Shown here: in pieces, positions 10,098-21,460 of the stretch
Numbering within the stretch: position 1 is the first letter of the stretch
Layout: each line of letters opens with the position of its first letter
Source: Folioceros fuciformis
Lineage: Eukaryota > Anthocerotophyta > Anthocerotopsida > Anthocerotales
Reading direction: 5' to 3'
DNA: 53,353 bases
Assembly: GCA_049999805.1 (NCBI GenBank)
Contig: JBNGIO010006169.1
Span: 1-53,353 of the forward strand
The notes under the pieces: model-generated
Told to the model about the DNA's origin: nothing
Database searches by the model: none
The model's input: only the letters and a program-made list of their open reading frames with translations
Program-made: the position numbers and the translations under genes

Positions 10098-13000
10098 TTA
10101 CGATCCACAAGAGATACAGTCCTCTTTGTTCTCCAGTGAGCAAACCATTTGTGCCATCTTCACTTGAAGAGCCTCGGTTTCCATCTCGGAGATCTTCACT
10201 TGCAGAGACTCGGTGTCCATATCAGATATCTTCACTTGCAGGGACTCGGTGCTGTCTACTGGTTTCGCCTTTGGTTTCTCCACTGTCTGATATTCAAGGG
10301 CGGCACACCACACACTCAGTGCCTCGGCACCTACACAATCCCAGGGAGGAGACACTACACTTTACCACTTACCTTCACAGCGGTAGTATCCACGGTGAAC
10401 TTGATGGCATCTGCAGCAGCCCGAGACCGCAAGTAGTACATGCCTGTCTTCAAACCCTGCGCGTGGAGAGGGAACAGTTATAGCCTACACCACAAACACT
10501 TCTTTGCGCAATAGGATCTCTTCAGGATCAGAGTGAGGGATCACCTTCTTCCAGGTGTAGAAATGTAGGGATGTTAATTTTCCAAAATTTGGCTGCTCCA
10601 TGTGGATATTTAGACTCTGACTTTGATCGATGAAAGCACCTCGGGCGGCAGCCATATCAACAAGGCTACGTTGCTTGATCTCCCACACAGTTCTGTGACC
10701 ATGACAAACTTCAGACCATGCAGGTACACACCCACAAACTCAATCCCTTCAATAAGGGTCACTCCGAGTCAGCACCTGTAGATGGCCTTCATGTCGTTTG
10801 GAATAGAACTGATCTGTTGGATAGATCCGTTATGGAAAATGACTTCATTCTTCAGATCACGAGTCCAGAGTCCCATGTCCGTCAGGTCGTGCAGGAGATG
10901 TTTGTTAACCACGACAAACTCCCCACTGCAAAGCAGCGCACACAGTGTTAGTCGTCCCGATGTAAAAGCAGATCAGACCACATCCAAGATACCAACATGT
11001 ACGCGTACCTGAGTACTCTCCTGCTGTAAATGTTGGAAGTGTACGGTTCGAAACATTCATTGTTGCCCAGTATCTGACTGGTTGATGCTGTTGGCATTGG
11101 AGCCACAAGAAGAGAGTTCCGCAACCCATGCTTAGCAATGGATTCGCGCAGGCCTGTCCAGTCCCATCGGCTAGAGGGTTTCACGTCCCACAGATCTGGT
11201 TGCAAGAGACCCTGAGGTAGAAGGAAAGGTGATTACATCAATTTCAATAAGCACTTGTGCTCAGCACATGGAAGGGCTACTTAGCAGGAGCCTCTGGCCT
11301 TGTAGATGAGCTGAGCAGGCGGCATGTTTACCTTGCTTGCTGGGCTGCCTTCGAATGACGAGTAAGGACCCTCTGACACTGCAAGCTCACACGATGTTTT
11401 CAAAGCGTGGAAGTATATCGTCTCAAAAATGTCCTGGTTTAGTTTTTGAGCCTGCCACGAAATGCATTCTAATGTTAGCGAATCTCATGAAACATTCTTC
11501 CGCAATCCAGCTCTGTATAAGATGGCAGGGAGAGTGACATCACCTCATCGGCATCAAAGGACATGCCTAGAAGGATGAAAGCATCAGCTAGACCCTGGAC
11601 ACCAATTCCAATTGGTCTGTGCCTCATGTTGGAAACCTTGGCCGTTTCCACAGGGTAGTGGTTCACATCAATGATCCTGTTCAGATTCCGAGTCACTATG
11701 GCTGTGATCTGTTGCAAGCAACAGAACGTTGGTCAGTGCACAAGGTCTCGCCATCGTTCCCCAGAGAATGAAGAGTAGAATCTATGCCACAGACTCGTAC
11801 CTCTCCAAGCTTTTCTAAGTCAAAATAACGATTCTTGTGGCCTCTGCTGCCAACCATTTTGGTGGGGTGAGCTTCCAGAGGAACTCCCTGTAGTAGGAGA
11901 GGCCCATGAGTCAAGGGAGAACATGTACAGGAGTAGAGGACGACGTTTGAACTAGTGACTAACCCGTTCACGAACAAAACGAGGCAGGGCTATAGAAGCC
12001 AGGTTGCAAACTGCTGTCTCTTCTGCGCTTGTGTACTCCAGGATCTCAGTACACAAGTTGGAGGACTTGATTGTACCGAGATTCTGTTGATTGCTTTTCC
12101 TGTTACAAGCATCCTGAGCAATGATTTACTGTTAGTAAACCATATCTCATGTATGGAGCCAACCATACAAGCGAAGGAACGGGCAACTCTTCACCTTGTA
12201 CAACATGTACGGATTCCCCGTTTCAACTTGAGCTTCCAGTATTGAGAACCACAGCTTCTGAGCTGGGACACTCCTCTTCGCCTTACCCTGGATGAGAACC
12301 GACAATGAGAACAAAACTGGAGGAAACACCTTCAGATGAAAAGCGGAAGTGAGGTCCACAATACCTCTGCCTCGTACTTTTCGTAGAGCTTTTCAAATTC
12401 AGAACCCCAGCAATCGGCGAGCCCAGGTGCCTCGTTAGGACAGAACAGCGACCAGTCCTTACCGGTTTCCACCCTCTCCATGAAAAGGTCAGGAATCCAC
12501 AGGCCATAGAACAGATCTCGTGCCCTGTTTTCCTCCTGCGGATATGAAGATTAAAACAAAAAAGCTTAACAAGTGTGAGGTTGCAGATCTAGCTTTCCCT
12601 GCCCACATACTCCACAGTTCTCCCAAAGACAAATTCAATCAAAATGGACAAGGGCAGGTACGAACCTTCCCATGGTTCTTCCGGAGGTCCAGCCAGTCAA
12701 AGACATCCGCATGCCATGGTTCTAAATATATCGCAAACGCACCTGGTCATTGGCACACACATTCTAGTATAATAAGACGACCAGGATTGCTATGAGGCGA
12801 ACGGAAGCAGATCACCATGACATTCACAGTAGGCACCTTTGCGCTTCCCACCACCCTGGTCAACATATCGGGCGGTGTCATTGAAGACACGCAACATAGG
12901 AACGATACCATTGGATGTCCCATTTGTTCCACGAATGTAGCTATTGGTAGCTCGAATGTTATGGACCGAAACCCCAATGCCCCCCGCAGACTTGCTGATG

Positions 13001-14259
13001 ACGGCACATTCTTTCAGAGTGTCATAAATGCCTTCGATGCTGTCATCCTTCATGCAGACTAAGAAGCAGCTACTCAGCTGCACAACCACACCAGGTCAGA
13101 AAACCATAGCGTAACTCATCTGCATGGCCAAGAGCAAATGCACATGGCAGAGGCCACATTGATTCAAAACCTATCACTCAGGCAGGTGGATAGGTCGAAC
13201 CTGAGGCCTCTGGGTTCCAGCATTAAAAAGTGTGGGTGATGCATGGGTAAACCAACGCTGCGACATCATGTGATAGGTTTTGATGGCTGACTCGATGTCT
13301 TCTTTGTGGATTCCGACAGCCACACGCATCAGCATGTGCTGCGGCCTCTCAACAACTTTACCATTCACCTTCAACAGGTAAGACCGCTCCAAAGTCTTGA
13401 AACCAAAGTAATCATAATCAAAGTCCCTGTCGTAGATGACTTCGCTGTCCAGCCGGTCTTTGTTCTGACAGAGAAAGCCCTCAGAATTCAAAACTCCAGT
13501 CATCCCACCAATGGCCATAAATCAACAAACAAGCATAGCCTTCTCGCATACCGCTTTGATAATCTGGTACACATCATCCCCAATCAAGGGGGCCTTCTTC
13601 CCAGACTTGAGATCCACATGATTATACATAACTTCGACACTGGAATAAATCACGACCACCATGAATTGCTTGCACTGCCATCTCTGCACTGAACATAATG
13701 GTACTACACGAACAAGCCAGCAAGGCAACGACACACCACTTACGTCGCGGAAAACGACTTCATCGTATTCTTGTGCAGATTGGAAACCGCAATCCGAGCA
13801 GCAAGCTGCAAAACCTCCCAACAGTCAGCAGATTGGCCACAGGGGTGAGAGCGGCAGCAGCTGCCAACCAGGAGACTGAATGCAGATCCCACCCACACCC
13901 CACCCCTTCCCTAACACTACCACACTGGGCCGTGAATTCACAACACTAAACCAACAATTACAAGCCCGCGTCCGCGAAATGCATCGTCCCCAAACCGAAA
14001 CCCACAAAGTACAGCAGAGAACCGGTACTACCAGGGCATAGTCCGGATGCGAAGCCGTCATGGCGGCAGCGGTCTCGGCTGCGAGCTCGTCCAGCTGGCT
14101 GGTGTGCACCCCTGCGTACACTCCAGCACAGACCTTCATGGTGACCACAACGGGGTCACAGTAGTCCGGGTTGAGGCCATAGCTCAGCTTCTTCAGCCGT
14201 GCTGTGATCTTGTCGAAATGCACAGCCTCCTGCCGCCCATCACGCTTGATGACATACAT
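10098..14259 (-). CDS. RNR1: Ribonucleoside-diphosphate reductase large subunit (class Ia, R1)
   Basis: Catalytic subunit that reduces NDPs to dNDPs, cytosolic. Exons, 5' to 3': 14259-14032, 13805-13744, 13639-13552, 13464-13201, 13077-12837, 12742-12666, 12535-12365, 12287-12195, 12113-11964, 11887-11801, 11708-11544, 11451-11332, 11211-11009, 10925-10776, 10692-10545, 10456-10373, 10286-10098. All junctions are GT-AG and phases agree, giving 839 residues. The ATG opens [11 protein letters not shown], the usual plant start of the ATP-cone; upstream in-frame codons lack an ATG. Active-site Cys218 (LSSCFL), Cys429 and Glu431 (SNLCTEI) and Cys444 (ETAVCNLAS) fall on the same numbers as in the human protein. 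The radical-transfer pair is MYYLR (about 756-757), and the redox tail is CISCGS at the end. Odd: three imperfect 12-residue repeats (ESLQVKIS type) before the conserved MVCSLEN stretch lengthen the protein beyond the usual 790-815. Confidence 0.97.
10159..10266 (-). repeat. 12-residue tandem repeat in the RNR1 C-terminal linker
   Basis: Three in-frame units read [24 protein letters not shown] and [12 protein letters not shown]. The DNA units (36 bases) are very similar, so the expansion looks recent. They sit in the flexible linker that swings the C-terminal cysteine pair into the active site. Confidence 0.85.
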
Positions 14260-14779
14260 CTTCTCAGAATTCACAGAAGCCCCAGAAACCGCGCTGCGAA
14301 AAAGCGGCAGCACACGCTGGGTTGTGAACGCAGCACGGAGAGCTCTAAGCGAGCTTCAATCCGCACGTATTTGTACCCTCAAGGTCTGCCGCTCTCGCGG
14401 CTGTGCCCGGGCTAGGGCTGCCCGTGATCCCAGGGCCTATTTGAAGCACCTGGCGGGAGCCACAGTGCCTGCTGCTCATCTGCACCCGGGCTGAAGCTTC
14501 CCCGACACATCGATGCCCCACCCTTGAAGCCGGGGCGGTGCTAAGGATGGCTGCCGACCTGCAACAGGTCTTTGCCTTCCTGAACCCGCAGAGCGGGATT
14601 CTGGTGGCAGTTAGTCCTGCCGCCGGGAAGCTCCAAGTTTCGACTTCGCGTGGCGGGAAATCTTGCAGAGGCGGGAAGTTGGAAGAGTGGCGCCCACGGC
14701 ATGATCCCGGGTGCGTTGGGCTGGGCTGTCTGTGGTTCCGTTGACCCGGCCGTGATTCCCGTCTCTGCCATCAGCCTCG
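14260..14779. promoter_or_regulatory. Upstream region of RNR1
   Basis: The region directly 5' of the RNR1 ATG is GC-rich and has no other supported gene. It probably holds the promoter and 5' UTR. The right end borders the decayed PPR copy. No individual site is called. Confidence 0.4.
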
Positions 14780-15438
14780 CCAGATCTGGGATGTGATGGT
14801 GTGTGGGCTGGTGTGATGGGTTGCCCTTCTGCACGCAGACTATGAGGGACTGTGCCTTCTGTGCAGTCAAGTACAAGTTATTGTTGGCCTGCATGAAGAA
14901 GAAGGCCCCAGGCTGTACCAAGAAATGGCAAGGCATGGGTTGGATCTGAACAGGAGTTTTGCGAGATCCTGACTACGTTACTGCACATGTCAAATAGTGG
15001 AAGATGGGCAAATGGACTGCAGCTGTTTGAAAGTCTACAGCGCCGAACTGCCTTCTCTCTCTGGTTGTAGAAACGCTGGACTGTGTGGAGGGGATGCAAG
15101 ACGAATGTGTGCAGCCTGACAAATATACTCTTATCAGCGCGATGTGGTGTCATGGAATGCCCTGACAGTGGAACATGTGTAGCAAGGTGAAGGACGTAGG
15201 GCCCTGCAGGTTCATGCCGAAATGCAAGGCGAAGGGATTCACCAAGTGATAGAACTTTTGTTAAGAGTTCTCCAGGCATGTGCTATCTTTGACCAGAAGG
15301 AGTCAAGCAAATTTCTTCAGGGCCGAAATGTGAAACTGGCACCGGTTCAAACATGCCATCAATCATAGTATGAAGGTTATCTGTGCTGTTTTGAAAAGGA
15401 CGTTTTTGTTGGTAGCACGTTGGTTAGCATGCATGCAA
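14780..15438 (+). pseudogene. Decayed copy of the PPR gene 5' half (inverted relative to the parent)
   Basis: Plus-strand sequence aligns by eye with the coding strand of the PPR gene. The block GCCTGCATGAAGAAGAAGGC at about 14888 matches the parent near 8510-8530. TTGGATCTGAACAGGA, GATGCAAGACGAA, TGTGCAGCCTGACAAATATA, GATGTGGTGTCATGGAATG and TTTGTTGGTAGCACGTTGG follow in parental order. Stops, frameshifts and several deletions interrupt it, for example between the motifs at about 15060-15135. The copy ends sharply near 15438. It cannot encode a PPR protein. Confidence 0.9.
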
Positions 15439-15448
15439 GCTTGGAGAG

Positions 15449-15614
15449 CATGGTCGCTGTTTCCTGTCCCAGAGGCTAGAGGGTTTCACATCTCACGTGT
15501 CTGGCTGCAAAACGCAATGAGTTCAAGGAAGAGAGGTGACCAGACAACTTCCACCGAGCTCGGCACTTTTGCACCTAACTTAAAAGGGCTACTGTACAGG
15601 AGCCTCTGGCATAC
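15449..15614 (-). pseudogene. Decayed RNR1 fragment (exon 13 start, intron 12 and its flank)
   Basis: This matches 11150-11300 in the same orientation as the parent. It shares GGCTAGAGGGTTTCAC, then TCTGGNTGCAA, and after the exon the intron text AAAGGGCTACT and AGGAGCCTCTGGC. Retained intron sequence shows the copy arose from DNA, not from mRNA. Confidence 0.85.
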
Positions 15615-15619
15615 ACGGT

Positions 15620-15711
15620 GCACATGCTTGAAGAGCACCAACAAATGACCGATCATTTGGCCTGATCCTTGGGACGACACCCTGCTGGGACATTGCCCCC
15701 AACACCTGAGG
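15620..15711 (-). pseudogene. Second decayed PPR fragment (same orientation as the parent)
   Basis: It matches parent text at 7548-7605 (GAGAGCACCAACAAA, then CCGATCATTTGGCCTGATC). After a deletion of about 80 bases it matches 7693-7717 (CCTGCTGGGACATTG, CCCAACACCTG). It is oriented opposite to the PPR copy at 14780-15438. Confidence 0.85.
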
Positions 15712-15769
15712 ACATGGAGGCGATCTGCATGTAATTATTCGGTGTAACAAGATTGTAGCGATGGAATCA

Positions 15770-16283
15770 TGCTCTGATGTAAGGATGGTGTTGGGTCAAA
15801 GAACTGTGTGGGAGATGAAGCAACGAATTATTGTGGAATGCCAAAGGTGTGTTCTCGACAATGTGCACATAGACCTGCCATCTTTGGGAAATCAACATCC
15901 CTGCATTTGTACTCCAGGCGGGGTGTGATTCCTCACTCCTGATTCGTAAGAGCTTGTGTTTGCTCAAGAACACTGTGGTTCGGGCTGTAACTGTCTGTTA
16001 CATGTACAAGGTCTGGAGAGGGTTATGAATCATTTGCCCTCTTGGGTTGCTGAGATGCGATCAACTGTAGAGCCGAATAGTTCAAAGTGGTCACATGTAG
16101 TGCCTCAATTTGGGATCGCCTCGGCGCCTAGGCACAGAGTGTGGAGTATGACGTGATTGAATGTCAGGAAGGGGAGAAACCAAAATTGAAATCAGTAGAC
16201 AGCACCGAACCTCAGCACATGCAGATGTTACAACTGGTTTGCTTGCAGGAGAGAAAGGATAACTGTGTAGCTTGCAGGTCTTT
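15770..16283 (+). pseudogene. Decayed copy of the RNR1 3' end (inverted relative to the parent)
   Basis: The plus strand carries degraded RNR1 exons 15, 16 and 17 with the introns between them. AACTGTGTGGGAGATGAAGC at about 15798 is exon 15, and AACATCCCTGCATTTGTAC at about 15893 its end. GGTCTGGAGAGG at about 16010 is degraded exon 16. GAGAAACCAAAATTGAAATC at about 16173 is exon 17. The final cysteine motif reads CVACRS and the stop codon is lost. The linker has roughly one repeat unit where the parent has three. Frames are broken in exon 15 and exon 16. Confidence 0.9.
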
Positions 16284-18228
16284 TGTGCATTATTTTTGTG
16301 TCAGCGATGTCACCTTCACCGTGACCCTCCTTCTGCCTGGAGTGTCGAAGCTGTCGATTTCCAGGGTCTATAGAGCAGTCGCACGTAGGCAGCGGACACG
16401 GGAGTTTCAAGGGTTTAAGCTGTCTCGTAGTTCTGGAGTGTCTGAGGACAACCTCTGAGCACCAGTTGCATGAAGGGCCAACCATTCTTTCTGCACAAAC
16501 CGGCAGCTGAATTCTCTTCCCATCCTTTTCTCAGAGCATGTGGGACTTTCGTCAAGGTGATGTTTCCGTGTGGCTTTGTAAGAGTCGTCGACTGGAGCAA
16601 GCATGACCGACCAAAATCTGCCGTGCACGTTTCTCAAACCCAGCGGAGCGACTCTCATTCGTCATCTGGTGGGCCGGGCTGGTATCCCCTTCAAACTCCA
16701 TGCACATGGAAGGCAGGGAATGAAGCCGTCTGAATTCCGTGACGGGAGATCAACGAACTCCTCTGTAGCACGGAATTTCCATGGATTAGAGCCTAGGGAA
16801 AGTATCCCGGTCAGAAGGAATGGGGGCCAAGGTCACCGTCATGCTGTGAGCGTTGCTCTCCTGCTTCAGTGAGGACATTGGAAGGCAAGAAAGCAGGTAT
16901 GAAGAATCTGAGAGGCACATTCGATCGTTCTCCACCGCAAGATCCGTGAGTAAGTTAGCGGTGGGCTTCTTTCTCCTCATATCCTGACGATGGTTTCCTT
17001 CCTCCTGTGTATCGCTGACTGCACGATGACGGCAGTTCCAGCCTTGTTCGTCCCCGACTCCACTCGAGTTACCAGAGCCTACCAAGATCAAGGCCGTTGT
17101 TCGTGGAACATTCGGGAGGCCTCCCGGACATACAGACACAAAAGCGGCAAATGATCACGCCTGTCCCAGCTCCATCTGTCAAATTTCTGTCGCTGTTAGG
17201 GACCACACATTTCAAACTGTGGACCCACGGAGAAGCGGATAGAAATGGGGGGCAACTGTCCTTCCCTGTACAGTACGTAGAATGCTCCTCTACGCACTGT
17301 GTAATGCAGCATGGCATGTGCTCAGCGTGCGCATAATGTGAGATTGGAATCACTAAACAGAAGGCAGACTGGGAAACCGTTGGGGGAAGAAAGGACTCGG
17401 TCTGAAGGTGGGGACAAGATTGGAGGTTAAACTTTGTTGGGCCCATAGTAAGACTCCACGTTGCACAGCAGAGCCCGTAGAGAAGTTCCACACGGTGACG
17501 CCGGGCATGGGCACCATTTCTTTACCCAGGTTAAATCCTGATCTGCGCATGCTGTGCGGCCACGTCCACCATTGGCTCCAGCGGAACTGGGTGCCGATTT
17601 ATCAGCAGGATTATCACCAACGAGGATGAGATGCTTTGAGCCCTCCAAATTCTGGGATGCCAGCCAGCTGCAGCAGCAGCGGTGCAGAAGCGGGAGAGCC
17701 AGGTGAGGTGTAGGTGGCGGAAGAGCCCCCAGGCTATGCTTTGCCACGCCTGCCTTCCCCCTGCCTCTCAAATTCCTGCAGGTGCATTTCTTTGTTGCTG
17801 CCCGGCCTCTTGCTGCCTCCAGGCTCCAGCATTTTCTCTTCCGCCTTCCCTGGCCTGCGCTTTCCGTCCAAGCATTTTCCGGTCGAGGAGTTTGGGATTC
17901 TGAACATCCTAAGCATTTTTGCTTCCTGAAGTCGAGGTGGGTGTTGCTGCAGGAAAGGAGCAGGGCGGTTGCAGCTGCCTGAGCTTTCTGAGCATGGGAG
18001 CAAGTGTGGAGAGCAGTATGGGAGCGTAGACTCCGGGGCTGGTTTTGGGTTTAGGCTGCTTGGGGCCTGCCTGTGTAAGAGAGCCTGGAGGATAGGTGCT
18101 GTGCCTATGTCGCTGTCTGGAAGTCTCAGAGGCTGGAAGTTCGGGAAGTGCCATTGCTGAATGCCCGAGTGTGAATCAGCTCTTGCACTGCTTGCGGAGA
18201 GCGGATTCGTTTGTTTGGTTTGGGAAGA
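16284..18228. other. Stretch without a supported gene, upstream of beta-carotene hydroxylase
   Basis: Open frames exist on both strands, for example minus 17427-17771, but none shows a known domain or a consistent exon chain. The right part is presumably promoter and 5' UTR of the hydroxylase gene. Further decayed copies of the neighbours were looked for by eye and not found. Confidence 0.45.
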
Positions 18229-19811
18229 ATGGAAGTGGTGAGATTCCGACTTGCGCCAGGCCATTCCTGTGCTGCACTGGTGCCTGCTTCAGACGGTGCG
18301 CATTGCCGGCTGCCGCTTCCTCCTCTGCCTCAGTTCGCTGTATCGAGGCGGCGGAGCAGGGTCCTGGGTCACTCGCACCGGGTTCTGTCCTGGATTCACG
18401 TCTCGCAGCCGAGAAGAAGAGATGCTGCCGTCTGTATGGTGCTGAGCAAGGACGAGCACGAGGCCCCTTCGTCTGCGGAGGAGGAGGAGGAGGAAACTCT
18501 GGACGTGGGTGTGAATGGGAATGCGGAACCTGTAGCCTCTTCCTCCTCTGCCTTTCAACTGGCTGCCTCGGTCGCATCGTCTGTGGATGACGAGAAGGCG
18601 GTAAGCGATAAGAAACGGATAGACAGGGCAATGCGGAGGGAGGCCCAGAGGTCTGCGTACCTGTGGGCTGCCATTGTTTCCAGTATTGGGTTCACCACTC
18701 TTGCTGCTGGAGCTGTATACTACCGATTTGTGTGGCAATTAGAGGTCAGAATGCTTGTCACATGCCTGCTGCACTTCGGATGATTTTCCCTCTTGGATGC
18801 TGCTGATGAAGTGGTGCTTGAGCAGGGAACCGGAGAAGTTCCATTTGCCGAGGTGCTGGGAACCTTCTCTCTTGCAGTCGGAGCTGCAGTAAGTCTTCCC
18901 AACGGTTCTTTGTGCCTCGCCACAAAACGCAGTTTGTTGCTAACACTGGAAGAGTCCATTTGACAGTTGCCGTGTGGTGTGAACAGGTAGGGATGGAATT
19001 CTGGGCACGTTGGGCTCACAAGGCTTTGTGGCATGCGTCTCTCTGGAGTATGCATGAGGTGAGCTGAGCCTCAGCTCATTCCCCTCCTCCAAAGAACCAT
19101 ACACTACCTTGCACGAGTACTCTAACGTACCTCCCTTCTTGCTTTCCAGTCTCACCACCGTCCTCGTGAAGGCCCGTTCGAACTCAACGACGTCTTTGCT
19201 ATCATAAACGCGGTCCCTGCTATTGCCCTGATGGCATACGGATTCTTCAAACCCGGTCTTGTACCTGGTCTCTGTTTCGGAGCAGTAAGCATTCCCCACC
19301 ATCATCCGCACTGCCCACACCCGAAATTCTTGTTCCTCCCGGGAGCCAACCAGTGGCTGTTGTCTCTGCAGGGATTAGGCATCACCATGTTCGGCATGGC
19401 CTACATGTTCATCCACGATGGACTTGTCCACCGTCGTTTCCCAGTAGGACCACTTGCAGATGTCCCCTACTTCAAGAAAGTGGCAGCTGCTCATCAGGTA
19501 TGTCCCCCTCAAGCACCCCTTGTTACCTTGCTGGCCACCCTTATCGCCTCCCTGACAGGTCTCTTCCTTGTGTATGCAGCTACACCACGCCGATCTGTTT
19601 CAAGGAGTTCCATACGGCTTGTTCCTGGGCCCCAAGGTAACGAATCACCCAACCCTAGAGTGTCAACGAACGCTCGATACATGACACTCATGTCTAACTC
19701 TCCTCTCGTCAACAGGAGCTGGAGATGGTCGGAGGACTCCCCGAGCTCGAAGCCCTGATGGAATCGAAGAAGAGATTCGCCAAACAATCACAACAACCCA
19801 GATCCAATTGA
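18229..19811 (+). CDS. BCH: Beta-carotene 3-hydroxylase (non-heme di-iron)
   Basis: Plastid membrane enzyme that hydroxylates the beta-ionone rings of carotenes, giving zeaxanthin. Exons: 18229-18744, 18826-18888, 18987-19058, 19150-19284, 19372-19497, 19580-19636, 19716-19811. Phases agree and the product has 354 residues. The first about 100 residues are Arg/Ser-rich with an acidic run, as expected for a transit peptide. Membrane segments include YLWAAIVSSIGFTTLAAGA. The di-iron histidine motifs of the fatty-acid-hydroxylase superfamily are visible: HKALWH, HESHH (the first motif pair, split by an intron), HDGLVH and HQLHHAD. The C-terminus (ELEMVGGLPELEALM) is also typical. The ATG is the first in frame after an open stretch beginning near 18211. 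It is followed on the same strand by ISCA1. Confidence 0.96.
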
Positions 19812-20414
19812 TTCTTCTCACCTCCTCCTCCCTCACCGTTCCCCTTCAGCCGTTAGCATCCGACACGCCTAATTCAGCAAGGCCGTTTGTGTGGATGAGG
19901 AGCTGAGCTGGTCGTACCACAGCTCAACACATTTTTTGTTCTCTGCAACACCTTCAATACAAAAGCTCGAGCTCACCTAACCGGCAGCTCCGGAAGCATC
20001 TTCCGTGTCACCTGCTATACCGGCCTCTTGCCACGTGTCTTTCCACCATCTGGTGAACGCGGAGCTCCCGCTCCGTGCCGCCGCGAACTGTGGCGATTTG
20101 TGCCTGAAGGGAGGCTTCGAGAAAAGCGCACGGATTGGTTTGGGCAAAGCGCGTCTCTCTCAGCGGAGAGCAAGTGTTCTTTTGCGACAGGGAGTGCAGT
20201 GTGCAGTCGGGAAGGCATCTTTTAGGGTGGACTCACTGCACGGTTCTTGATGCGCGGAGTCTCGGTATGCGCGACCTTTGATGATCATATGGTCAGGACG
20301 ATGAAGGCGTGCTACTCGAACGCGGATGCGGAGGACATCTGCTGTACCCGCTGCTGAGGATTGGCCTACCGACGGCGTGTATTTCATGTTTGCCGGAAAT
20401 CGGGCACCACGAGG
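19812..20414. promoter_or_regulatory. Spacer between BCH and ISCA1
   Basis: This contains the 3' UTR of the hydroxylase and the promoter and 5' UTR of ISCA1. No separate gene or defined site is seen. Confidence 0.4.
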
Positions 20415-20989
20415 ATGTGTGCGGCAGTGCTGGCTAGGGCGGGCAGACAGGCTCCGGGAGCCCGCCGCCAAGCCCTTACTCTTACGGCAGCCGCAGCGGA
20501 GAGGATCAGCCATCTGTTGAAGTTGAGGCAGAAAGAATATCTGAGGCTGGGAGTGAAAGTGCGCGGCTGCAATGGCCTCACCTACACCCTCGATTACGCT
20601 GGTTAGTCACTCGTTCCACTCCTTCCTGCCCGTCCCATTGTGTCTGGCCTGCATCGCCGCTCTGACGCCTTAGGTTTTGAGATTTGGCTGCAGATGCGCA
20701 GGGAAAGTTTGACGAGATTGTGGAAGACAAGGGAGTGAAGGTGCTCATCGATCCAAGGGCCTTGATGCATGTCATCGGCACTAAGATGGACTTCGTGGAA
20801 GATCGGTTGAAGTAAGCACTGCCTCCGTCTTCATCGAGCGTTTGGAACATGGAATCTGCTTACATGGGTTGCGAGACCTTGCGATGCATCTCTGACGGTG
20901 CCGTTGTGTTGTGCAGGCAGGAGTTTGTGTTCATAAACCCTAATTCTAAAGGGGAGTGCGGTTGTGGAGAGTCCTTCACCACGAGCTAG
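20415..20989 (+). CDS. ISCA1: Mitochondrial-type A-type iron-sulfur carrier (ISCA1-like)
   Basis: Small carrier that helps insert [4Fe-4S] clusters into mitochondrial enzymes. Exons 20415-20601, 20694-20811 and 20917-20989 give 125 residues. The three cluster-binding cysteines of the HesB/IscA family are present: [13 protein letters not shown] and ECGCGESF at the C-terminus. The core [12 protein letters not shown]...[10 protein letters not shown] resembles mitochondrial ISCA1 more than the chloroplast CpISCA form (which has QGGCSGMSY). A short Arg/Ala-rich N-terminus fits a mitochondrial presequence. The ATG is the first after an in-frame TGA at 20355. Confidence 0.95.
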
Positions 20990-21460
20990 TTCATTCATTG
21001 TCGTCTCAGTTCATAGAACTGATCACCGAGAGCATGCCAGCATCTTCGTTTACGTACATCCAATGGCTTCGTTTCATTCAACAATCCATTCTTAAGCCTT
21101 ACTTACCCCCACTATCAGTCAGACAGGGAGTAAAGACTCGCCTGGATTAGACGAGGAGGAGGAGCCTCTTGGATCTGTAGAGAGCTCGATAGTCCTCGTT
21201 ATGTAACATTTTTGTGTATGTTACAGATGTATCACATATATATTCGGTGGCGTGGGGTGGACCTAACATTCTCTGCCTGAAGCGTACACCGAGGGGAAAA
21301 TAGCAGTGTGTACGTACCCTTTTAGCTCCGGAATTCGCAGTCAGGTTGCGGATGTGTCAGTCTGCCCTAACCATCTTTTTTGTTCACAACTGAAAAGGGA
21401 GCGCTAGCGATTGGCGGAGGGAGCGCTAGCGATTGGCGGCGGGAGCTTCTTCGAGCAGTC
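20990..21460. promoter_or_regulatory. Spacer between ISCA1 and RACK1 with a promoter repeat
   Basis: Directly before the RACK1 ATG a 22-base unit is duplicated (listed separately). The rest is presumably ISCA1 3' UTR and RACK1 promoter. Confidence 0.45.
21397..21440 (+). repeat. 22-base tandem duplication in the RACK1 promoter or leader
   Basis: Two units, 21397-21418 and 21419-21440, differ only in the last base. Each contains the palindrome AGCGCT and GATTGGCGG. The latter resembles an inverted CCAAT box (ATTGG) and, in the second copy, an E2F-like TTGGCGGCGG. Confidence 0.8.

Noticed and set aside
15370-15648. Open frame of about 90 codons in the patchwork region
   Set aside because: It joins pieces of PPR and antisense RNR1 sequence by chance; the parts are decayed copies.
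16415-17771. Several minus-strand frames that might form a gene upstream of BCH
   Set aside because: No two frames could be linked by convincing splice sites into a product with a known domain.
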